Shown piece by piece: positions 26,347 through 36,113 of a stretch of DNA of 64,000 nt (its first letter is position 1; each line of letters begins with the position of its first letter). The stretch spans positions 186,001 to 250,000 of the forward strand of contig JABELC010000009.1 in assembly GCA_028455995.1 (NCBI GenBank). Reading direction: 5' to 3'. This DNA is from Scleromitrula shiraiana. Taxonomy: Eukaryota > Ascomycota > Leotiomycetes > Helotiales > Sclerotiniaceae. Below the pieces are notes generated by a model. It was not told where the DNA came from and did not search any database. It saw only the letters and a program-made list of their open reading frames with translations. The position numbers were made by a program, and so were the translations under genes.

Positions 26347-27150
26347 TCAGTAGATGGTAGGTAAGTATAAATGGTAGTACTCTTGCCTTTAACAAGAAGA
26401 TTAGTGGACTAGATTGACCGAAGAACATATATCCAACCACTTGGCTTATACATTGGTCCATTCACTTGAATGGTCCAACATATAACGGATACATGTTTAA
26501 TAGATTAGATGAATAGATTGTTAAGCAGATAGATAGTAGTATATAGTATGTAGATGGTATATATATAGTATGATAAATGGTAGTATATATGATATAGTAA
26601 ATACGAAATAGATTGACAAAAAACACGTATCCAACCACTTGGCTTATACATTGATCCATTCACTTGAATGGTCCAACATATAACGGATACATATTTGATA
26701 AATGGTAGTACTCCTGCCTCTAACAGGAAGATTTGATGAATAGATTGTTGAGCAGATAGATAGTAGTATATGGTATGTAGATGGTATATATATGGTATGA
26801 TAAATGGTAGTATATATATGATATGGTAGATATGAAATAGATTGGCAAGAAACACGTATCCAACCACTTGGCTTATATGTTGTTCAATTCACTTGAATCG
26901 AACAGCATATAACGGATACATGTTTGATAAATGGTAGTACTCCTGCCTCTAACAGGAAGATTTGATGAATAGATTGTTAAGCAGATAGATGGTAATATAT
27001 GGTAGAATAAATTGCAAGACAGATAAATGGTAGTATATAACGATAGATAAGAAGACATCAATCCCCACTTGGTTTATATGCTGGTCCATTCACTTGAATG
27101 GTCCAACATATAATGGATCGATGGCAATAAATGGTAAGCCCTGCCTCTAA
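26347..27150. repeat. four tandem copies of a ~200-230 bp unit with an internal hairpin
   Basis: Units beginning near 26429, 26630, 26860 and 27063 share CCACTTGGCTTATA, then a short inverted repeat (26455-26476, 26653-26674, 26882-26903, 27083-27104), CATATAACGGATAC, CCTGCCTCTAACAGGAAGATT and GATGAATAGATTGTTAAGCAGATAGAT. A partial unit precedes the first. Copies differ by substitutions and small indels, so the array is old or drifting. No coding capacity is convincing. Confidence 0.85.
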
Positions 27151-27159
27151 CAGGAGATT

Positions 27160-27470
27160 TGATGAATAGATTGTAAGCAAATAAATGGCAGAATAGATGG
27201 TAAGCAGATAAATAGTAATGAATAGATGGTAAGCAGATAAATGGCAGAGTAAATGGTAGTGAATAGATGGTAAGAAGATAAATGGTAGTGAATATATGGT
27301 AAGCAGATAAATGGTAGTGAATAGATGGTAAGCAGATAAATGGCAGAATAGATGGTAAGCAGATAAATGGTAGTGAATAGATGGTAAGCAGATAAATGGT
27401 AGTGAATAGATTGTAAGCAGATAAATGGTAGTGAATAGATTGTAAGCAGATAAATGATAGTATATAACGA
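27160..27470. repeat. 29-bp minisatellite (about nine units)
   Basis: The unit is AGATGGTAAGCAGATAAATG followed by GTAGTGAAT, repeated head to tail with variants that replace TAGTGAAT by CAGAAT (27-bp version). The unit is derived from the tail of the larger ~200 bp repeats just upstream (shared GATGAATAGATTGTAAGCAGATAAATGG), so the minisatellite probably expanded from it. Confidence 0.9.
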
Positions 27471-27474
27471 TAGA

Positions 27475-28743
27475 TAGAAAATAAATATGAACGAAGAAGT
27501 AAAAAAGAGAGAACGGGAAATTTTGGGGGTACTTATAGGTTTCCAGGACCTTAGTTAGTGATTTCAATTTGAGTCGAATCAACACTAACCTTTCTGGTTC
27601 GTTGATCAGAATCATGCCATCATCGACACTAAAGTATATTAATTGTGTCTAGATATCCCTAGTGCACCTTTGGAGTAGGTTGGTATAAGCTTTCTGGGTT
27701 AGTGCATCATTAGTGTACGAGGTGTACCGGCTTACGCGAGATATGACGACTAGTAGATACGCGATGTATTAGTGCATTGCATAGTAAGGGGTTATACGAG
27801 AGTAATGGTGTGCAGAAATCTTAGTTGCCCAATAATGTGCAAAGTTATCGGTTTATAGAATTGCCGTTGGGATTGCCGTTCTCAGAATATTTTAGCTTGA
27901 ATATTGCAGCAAAAATTCCACTATACGACTCTTTCGGAGATCAGGAATATGACTAGGTGCTCCCATATACATTATAGTTAACATTGTTGATTGGTTCCAC
28001 ATAATCTTGAGATGGTTTGGATTTTTCTGATTGGTGAGTTCACATCAATGCATTAACTTCTTGTGGAGTTTGCTGTTGGGATCACTTCTTGATTCTTTTC
28101 TTTTTTGTTCGTTTTGTTGACGTATCACAGATTGCAACAACTATAATCACTTCTTCAATATGATATTTCCAATACGCAATTCTTACTGGTTCTTGATAAA
28201 CAGTCAATTATTTTGGTAGTCAAGATCCCCTGAATGGGGCACATGCAATCAAAAAAATAGTTTTTATACAAGGTAGAATACCCGACATGTGAGTTGTATT
28301 GGACAGGTTGTAAACGGGAAGTTCTGATTCAAAAAATAGCAGTCCGTTCTCAGTCCGCCAATACAATTAATCTTACTAATCAAGGCTCATGATAAAAATC
28401 GTGTAGACAATTAATTGGCGGATTCAACTGAGAATGAAGGGAAGAACCGGTCACTTAGGCTACACTGAAAAGTCATTTAGATTACATTTGACTTACTCAA
28501 AAGATCTGAATGCTCGAAGACGTAGTGTTCTAGCAACCCAGTGAAGTAGTTATCGTAATATCCGCTTACATGATGCCAGAATTATTGATACGTCATGACT
28601 TCTATTCTCATGCAATTCGGTATGCATCAATATAAACTCCACACTGAATCATGCACTGACCCATGACTGCCCCATGCCAAGACAAAAATCAACAACTTTG
28701 GTAATCTCAAGGAACTTCTCCCTAGAATTCGAGTAGTAAGAAA
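27475..28743. other. A/T-rich DNA without a recognisable gene
   Basis: Composition is moderately A/T-rich with stops in all frames. I see no repeat or coding pattern here beyond the promoter-proximal bases of the decayed gene that follows. Confidence 0.4.
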
Positions 28744-29010
28744 ATGCCGTTCTCAACCTGGTCCGAAATTCCATTGAGTTTTAAGGTTGATCAACCAGCA
28801 TTAGATTGGGACTCAGTCGATTATCTTACAAAAGGGTGGTATCTATTTATCCAAGTATTGATCTCCTCTTTACCAGTGTTGGTTTGGGGTGCGCATTAAA
28901 CATTTCCTAGGACAATTGGATCTCGCAAAGTTCGGATCATGATTCATTGTACTAATTGACTCAGTGACGTTGTCTTACAAGAAATTCTTGGGACAATAGA
29001 ATAATCGACT
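28744..29010 (+). pseudogene. decayed copy 1 of an unrecognised three-member gene family
   Basis: An intact first exon (28744-28854, ATG, donor GTATTG) encodes 37 residues ending in a TKGWYLFIQ motif. After an acceptor at 28910 a second exon begins DNWIS and then runs into in-frame stops within about 15 codons, while still aligning to the second exon of the copies at 30873 and 43310-44438 (conserved NW, LY, LTQ). Later exons are not clearly visible. Copy order, exon sizes (37/38 codons then 36) and phases match the intact copy, so this is a gene relic rather than a chance frame. Confidence 0.65.
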
Positions 29011-29819
29011 ACAAATTTCTTCTGATCATTCATGCATTATGTTTTGATATTTATTAATCTAAAACTCTAAGGATTTCGCCCGGCGTCATGAAACTAGATC
29101 GGAGACTATTCGGAAAGATGCGGCTGTTAAGTGTCAATCGAATCGCCAACTACTAACTGCTTTTGAGAATTAGCTCCAATATCTTGTTGATTGCATATGG
29201 CGAGTTGTAAAGAGACTGGATAGAAACTAAATGAGAATACTTATGGTGAGGAAACAGTTGACAGTTCGATAGAGCTTCAAAGATACATATGAACATGAAT
29301 CAGGTAAGTGACCGAGTCGGCATCAATAGGTGGAAGATACTGAAAGTTTATTTTCTAGCAAAGCATTTATGACCCCAATGACACTGATTTATATATCATC
29401 TGATCGTTCCATTCGCTGTGGTAGTAATTGTCAGACATTGATGTACTGACAGAATTGCAAGTGTGAGCCAAGAGTGTGGCTTGACTCTGGTATTATGTTA
29501 TTTCCATGTTATTACGTAGTATGGCATATACACAAATCTCAATATGTATCCATCCATCTATATACAATAATATCATCAACTAATGATATTTATGACCATG
29601 TGCTCCAATATGACGTTTATGCTGTGTGAGATGTGTCTCAAATGGTGCTGATGGTGCCGGTGTCAACATAGCTTCAGACGGATAATCCTAGATCTTCAGC
29701 TCTTCCAATTCGCTCTCAATATCGTCTAATATATCTTATGAATGTTATTGAGATCTATCCCTTGCTCTGGGTCTATGTTGACTGTATTTTCTTCCCAATC
29801 TTCAGCTAGTTTCACATCT

Positions 29820-30115
29820 ATATAAATCTGGTTAGTCGATTAAATAGTATTCTGAATGTCTAAATCCGCACCTGCAATGATCCAGTGATTGGGATTTGGT
29901 GGAGCTAATCCTCTGGATACCAGATTTGAGAGGGAAGCAAATTTGATAACCCATGGTGTTGTCTTTCACTATTTATATTTCATATAATCTGATGCGAGTA
30001 TAACTCCAGGAATAACCAAACATCGTCCATGTGCGGCATCTCCATTTTTACCGATTTCGTACTGAGGGTTCCCTTATAAATTGATGCCACCAAGAAAATG
30101 AGCGAAACCTGTACT
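29820..30115 (-). pseudogene. relic of a chitinase C-terminal region
   Basis: Read on the minus strand, this stretch aligns in pieces to the last coding exons of the chitinase at 36114-42692: a GGINL/GNPQ-like block at about 30071-30110 and an RGL..P.P..W.I block at about 29873-29918, in the same order as near 42180-42420. Stops and frame changes interrupt it. It is therefore a broken duplicate, in inverted orientation and about 12 kb from the intact gene. Nothing resembling the catalytic domain was found next to it. Confidence 0.55.
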
Positions 30116-30872
30116 AGGAGTTCTTTGGGGAGTGTGAGTCTACTGCTGCCGGCTTGATCTTCTATGGTATGGGATGGAATGTTATGGACTTTTACTCCAA
30201 CTTCGGTTGTAGTTATTAGCGAGTTAACAGGTGGTAGTAAGAATGTTGGAGTATGTGTTGGTGAAAATGGGGTGGTTGGAAAGAAAAATTATGATAGTTA
30301 TGTTGATAATGTTTTTGATGCTGTTAAAAAAGATTGATGTTTAGATTTATGTTTGTGCTTTCGGGGTTCTGGATTGTGTTCGGGTAAGGGAATGCTGGCG
30401 CAAGAGGGGTAGGAGAAAAAGTCTACTGTAGCAGGCCCAGAGCAATGGCATTTAGATTGGTTAGTCGAATAGTGTAGATTAGATCGATTTTGAGCATATT
30501 TTTATCTCGCAAAAAAGCATAACATATCCGAAAAATTTACACAGCTCATTGAATGGGATCTGTGAATAAATGCCAATATGTATTCCGTCGATAAGTTGAA
30601 CCCTGGCCAACATGCAGTTCTTTATGCAAATAGTATAGAATGTAGCAAACGCAGTGGGTTCATTATGCAGCCATAATCACGTAGAGGTGGGTATCAACAC
30701 TTTCCTCAAAAATCATCGTGCGTTGGTTTTTGAGTTTCTACATTGAAGTTTCAAACCAGCTTCCTTTCTTTCTTCCATCTCCAATTTCTCAAATTCATGA
30801 GACTTTTGATAAAGAGATCCCATTCTTAGATTTATACACCAAATCAACTAAAAAAAAGAAACCAAAAGAAAA
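30116..30872. other. unresolved stretch with a short coding-like + frame
   Basis: A + frame from about 30183 to TGA at 30337-30339 is open and coding-like (VVVISELTGGSKNVGV, then KKNYDSYVDNVFDAVKKD), but it lacks an ATG and stops immediately upstream. It may be the tail of another decayed gene. The rest is promoter sequence of the copy at 30873, including a CT-rich then A-rich leader. Confidence 0.3.
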
Positions 30873-32003
30873 ATGACATTTACACGTTGGCCAGGTGGAA
30901 TACCGTCGAGTATTAAAGTTGACGAGCCATCATTCGATCCAGATGATGTTGATGAGTTGTCAAAAGGATGGTATTTATTCATCAGGGTGAAAACATTTGA
31001 GTCGTCTATCGTGTACACAATTAATGATGTCTAGGAAAATTGGATTCCTCGCAATGTAGATAATATAGATACATTGTACGAGGTAACCCAACGCCGAGAT
31101 TTAATCATTCGCTGGGTCGAAGCCGATCAGGAGATACGTGACGTAGGTTTCTCTGCGGTTAATGTTCGTCGACTATAACTTACGAATTTTTATAGGAATA
31201 CCATGCTCGGGGATCGGAAGATGATCAAGATCTTCCCAAAGCATGCTTATCACCTGATGAGTTTCCAAGACGCCTCCCATTCATCTGTATTGCACCTATA
31301 GACAGCGCTCAAAATAAATCTCTCTGGAAAAAGCTCCGTATTTTATGTCATGAACTTGAGGGTGAAAGTCTTGAGTTAATCACGGAACTTTATATATCCT
31401 CCGACTAACCACCAGCATCCATGGATGAATTTGTGAAATGGGCGGTGCTTGAAGCAGCAGACTTTAACCGTCTAGCTATAACTGGACATGGAACTGTCGT
31501 TTTTTATTGGAGTAGCCAGATGTTTGCTGATAAGCGCACTCTGAAAACCGGGATGATGAAAATGGTGGATGTTGGACATAACTGAAAAGCTATGGAGACG
31601 ATCCGTGTAAATATGTTCAACTTAAGATGCATTTATAATCTCACCTGGGTCCTTGGGAAAGATTTAGAGGAGGTCAAAGGTGAGCAAGGAGATGACGATG
31701 TGGATGAACCTGAATATTCCAGACCGTAAGTTAGTTCTATTCTCTTCTTGGGGTTGTTTACAATATCATAGAGTATGTTAATGGCATGTGGTTGCTGATT
31801 TAAACACAGAATGGATATGACGAAACCTATATTGGATCTTTTTTGACATGGCCGCGAGTGGGGAGTTGTTAGCATTTTCTATTTCCAAGGATAAGGAAAC
31901 CTGGCGGAAGTCTGTTGAGAAGATTGCACCTGGATTTCTAGCGTTGGAGGCTGAGGGCAAGGAGAGTGTATATGATCACACAAAGTTTTGGGACCACCCA
32001 TAA
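30873..32003 (+). pseudogene. recently broken copy 2 of the unrecognised gene family
   Basis: Exons 30873-30986 (38 codons, MTFTRWPGGIPSS start, SKGWYLFIR end), 31035-31142 (36 codons, ENWIPRNVD), 31196-~31720 and ~31810-32003 match the intact family member at 43310-44438 exon for exon, with the same phases. Exon 3 keeps CIAPI, LWKKLRILCHE and ADFNRL but has an in-frame TAA near 31407 and TGA near 31583. The last exon needs a one-base shift at a T-run near 31841. The frame is otherwise preserved throughout, so inactivation looks recent. Alternatively these are sequencing errors, but three independent lesions make that unlikely. Confidence 0.7.
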
Positions 32004-32152
32004 GCTGCGAAAAAAATCAACTTCTTCGTTGTAAACGAACTGATTCATTTCCAGATATATCGAAAAAACCTCAGCTCAGAAAATTTATGTTCCTATACTA
32101 GAGAGACAATACTGCCTCGAATGCTACTGCAATCGGCATGCGAACCCATTTT

Positions 32153-34802
32153 TTAAGTACAGATTCCAAATTTTCCAGTAGTATCGCAGAAAGTACTGCA
32201 GTAATCTGTTGTTGATCCACTATCCATCCGTTAGCTTATATTCTGACATCAGGTTTAGAGATTATAAACATACCAATCACCATAGATACTACAACATGAA
32301 CCAAATGTTGAACCCTTACAAGTGTATCCTGTCGTTCCACCACATGTCCCATCTGGTGAAGCTATGAGGCTGGTGCAAGTGCCGAATGTCGTCGTAGTAT
32401 CGCAAAATGTTAGACAATAGTCACTAGTCGACCCACTGGAAGATATTAGTAGAAGCAAAAGAATTATGACGTAGACAGAGCTTACCAATCCCCATATATA
32501 CTGCAACAACTTCCAAAATTGGATCCAGAGCATGTATATCCGGTGGTACCACCGCATGTTCCATCAGGAGATGCAATAAGTGAACAGGTACCAAAGACGC
32601 CGGTTCCATCACAGTAAGTATTGCAGTAATCAGATGTTGAACCACTAGCTTTTCATTAGCAAGCAGCTGGAGATAAAACGAGGTGATGAACCTACCAGTC
32701 ACCATAAATACTGCAACAGGCACCAAAATTCGATCCAGAGCATGTATATCCGGTAGTTCCACCACATGTGCCATCAGGTGATATCTTCAAGGTTGACGTG
32801 GGTGTTGATGCAGATGAAGTTACTGTAGATGTCACAGACGCCAATGATGAACAGGACCCAAATGAACCAGATGTATCGCAATAAGTAATGCAATAATCCG
32901 AGCTCGATCCACAATCGCCATAGATACTGCAGCAGTTTCCAAAGGAAGATCCAGCGCATGTGTATCCTGTTGTACCCCCGCAGGTACCATCTGGAGATAT
33001 CACCTTACCAGTAGTGGAAGTAGATGTTGGTGAGAAACTGGTACTGGATGCCGTTGTTGTAGCATCGATAGTGGCAGGTGCTGTTAGTGTTATACTTTCA
33101 TTGAATCCAATGGTTGGTAAGGCAGATAGGTCAACAAAACATACGCGCATGTATTCGCTCATCCAAGCTTCATCTGCATACATATCCTCGGTGGGTCCAG
33201 TTTCAGTAATGTTGTATTGTACCTCAATGGCGTCACAGAGAGTGTAATTTGCAAGAATGGAGTAAGCGGACGCATTGAGTGTCGACGCTGTGGCCGTTGT
33301 TATTGGCGGCCACGAGTAGAACAGATGAGTGGTAGTTCGGTTTATGGATTGTGTTTGATTGAGGTTGATGGTTGATGGTAAAATAGTGTAGTTGGCGAGT
33401 GATGTGGCCACAGAGGAGTATCCTGAATATGTTGCGATGCTACCTACAGCTTCGACACACTTGTAACGGAATATTTAGTATGGGTATGTTCAAGTAAGAT
33501 AATCAACAGAACTTACATAACTATTTCCGAGCCAGATTATAGAACAATTACTACCAACTTGAGGATTCAAAAATATGAAGTCGCTCATAGTGATACCAAA
33601 TTCGGCAGTGATGGTGTCGCAAGTATCGTTGTCTTGAATGGTGTACCAGTATCCACAATCGGTATTGGAAGTTGTCACAGCGTTATCAGGAACTAAACTG
33701 AGAAATTGGTCAGTAAGTCTTTTTTCCCGGAAAGTATACAAGGCAAGCCTACACTGCAGTAGTGGCGGGATAAAGATAGATTGGTAGGGATAAGCCTGGC
33801 GGACTGAGGCAGATGTAAGTATTCAAGAGAGTTCCCAGATTTGAGCAAACAGGATTGATGTTTGAATTCCATGCTGCTAGCTCGAGAACAGTGACATCGG
33901 ATCCCACTAGTGGCGTAAGGTCAGACATTGTTTCATTTGAAAAGGCTTTGCGTTGAGTAATAAAACAACTTATTATACTTACAATTGCCGATCAAGGAAG
34001 TGCAAGTATCGTTGGCCTGGACTAGATAGATATCGCAGGTACTCGGTAGACATAATTCATCACCAGCTGCCAGGTAAGAACAGTTTTGATCAAGGCTGTT
34101 AATTGTAGTTAGCGCTCCAGTCGAAACATTTTGCGCAGCTGAGATAGTGTTGCATGTATCTCTAGCTGTAACTTCGTAGATTATTGAATTGGGATCTGTC
34201 AGATTACAACGACTATTTGATAATGATGTTGCCATGCCTGTGGATGCTGAAGAACTGGAGGTCGAAGTTGCAGTGTAAGTAACCGAAAATCCAGAAGTAG
34301 AACAGCTTGATACTTGAGCTTCAACCATAGATGGGCTCATCAATGACTGCCCCCATTCCGAATTGACAACATCAGATATATAGCTCAGATAACAAGTGCT
34401 GCATGCAATTGATGATGGGGCATTGGTAGCCGCGTCTTGGAAGAATGTATTGCAGTAATCGCCAGTGCTTGGGTCTTTCAGGCATGTTGTGCTAAGCTTC
34501 CATTGCATTTCTTTACCGGCATCCGAAGCTGTCTGTTCGAATCCGGAGATGTTGTAAAGAGTTATAGATCCACAAGCATTGTCGACAGCCGAGACATAGC
34601 TCGAAAGAGAGGCACTGCACTCATCGGTACAGATATATCCAAGAGCAGTAGATGACCACGTGACTGTGTCTGTAATGGCAGACCCAAGATTTCCATAACA
34701 AGACACACTTGCTGTCAAGGCTGAAGTACAAGAAGCAGAAGCAGTTGTATTGGCAAGATCAACTGAATTGTAGAGATGCAGAGAATTAATTGAGGATGTC
34801 AT
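32153..34802 (-). CDS. LysM and CBM18 chitin-binding protein
   Basis: Seven exons on the minus strand (34802-33983, 33906-33753, 33697-33517, 33459-32696, 32644-32486, 32435-32274, 32219-32153) join in phase to 768 residues. The N-terminal ~200 residues are a Cys-rich secreted-type domain. Three LysM-like modules follow (about 205-250, 255-320, 335-385; for example YWYTIQDNDTCDTI). Then come a Thr/Ser-rich stretch and four tandem CBM18 (hevein-type) modules, each starting SPDGTCGGTTGYTC and containing CCSIYGDCGS..DYC. Such proteins bind chitin, and in fungi are linked to cell-wall remodelling or hiding chitin from hosts. Odd point: no signal peptide is visible after the first ATG (34802), so an upstream exon may be missing. 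It is divergent to the chitinase at 36114. Confidence 0.88.
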
Positions 34803-36113
34803 CGCGGAATGCACCAGAGTTGTGAGAGAATACTACTTGAACGATGGATCTCTCGGCTCTGACTGAACGATGAAAGAGCAAAAGAAAATAGGAAACGGAT
34901 CAACCAGAGTGGGAAACGATACTTAATCCCAACTTCGAGCACCTCGTAAGATGATAGCAAAAGCCGATCTTACTTCCGATCAAGAACTTCATGATCCTGA
35001 CTCCTGAGAGATTATTCAAACTGTTCGTATCATTATTATCATCTCATCTCCGACCATGGATATCATGCAATCCTTCACGACGTTGAAAAAGGGTATAGTT
35101 GATTATGGGCCTCGATGTTGAAGATGCACGTTCATCATACATTGGGGGCCATGACTGACTGTTTCTTATATATTCTACCTGTATATTTTTATATGAAGAA
35201 TTGTTATAAATTGAGATGTGTTAAAACTCCACCAATTGTATTTTAATATCGTCGTCTCCGGGGATGATATGTAGTTTCCCCATTTCGTTAGATTATAATC
35301 AAGCAATGCACGTGCTTCCGACATAAAAGTCTTGGCCTTTTTGCCCATCTAGTGATGCACCCCCAACTCATTCCAAAAATGCTAACATTCCATCAACAAC
35401 AATGCAACCGAGACTCCGACGACAATCTTATCGGCGTGTGATATTGAAAATACAACCTCTCTCCACTTCAACCATAACATTTTCTTTTTGGTAGATGAGT
35501 CTGCATAGCCTTGTCCTCCGTTTGAGCAACTATTGTTGTGAAGAAAATTTTGTCCCTGCATGATATCCATGGTCTTTTCAAAGCTTGGTTGGCCAAAACA
35601 AGGCTATGGCTCCGTTTTGCTTCAAAGATTCATTGGATGAACCAAACTGTCGGGATTTTCAATATTTCTTCTTGAATGCGCAGAAAATCGCTCTGAGACT
35701 AGTGCCAGCAAGTTGTATTTGTCTTAGTTATACTTCTCTTTTGCTTCCAGCATCTTTAATCTTAAAAATATGCTGATCTCCTCTCTGATCCCAGGACAAA
35801 TCCATGTATCGATTTCTTCCCAATTTTGATTATGCAGACCACAGCAGTTGCTCAAGTCAGGCAACAATGTGCTCGTCGTCTTATCTTCCATTCTATCCGA
35901 CGGCGCAGCACAGGGGAGACTTTGCGAATCTTACAAGGTGTGTTTCCTGATTGTCGATAACTGTTGGAGTACTTAGTTTACTACCTGAGATAGATCTATC
36001 TTAAAATTGTCTAGAACTACATACGTAGACTTTTAAATCTATAAGTATTTTCTCTTTCACGCATTCTTTCCTAGACCCATTCTCGTTGAACATTTCAATT
36101 CTAGTTATTGACA
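34803..36113. promoter_or_regulatory. shared divergent promoter region of the LysM and chitinase genes
   Basis: About 1.3 kb separates the two divergent starts. No uninterrupted gene lies between, although a short minus frame at 35382-35570 is open and has a hydrophobic C-terminus. Co-regulation of the two chitin-directed genes from this region is an inference from layout. Confidence 0.4.

Noticed and set aside
26462..27615. Tyr/Ile/Leu-rich minus-strand frames up to 185 codons
   Set aside because: They read through tandem repeats (period 29 and ~200 bp) and show repetitive peptide periodicity only.
34840..34900. GATGGATCTCTCGGCTCT followed by CGATGAAAGA resembles the start of 5.8S rRNA
   Set aside because: Similarity ends after about 30 bases and no ITS or rRNA flanks exist; treated as chance.
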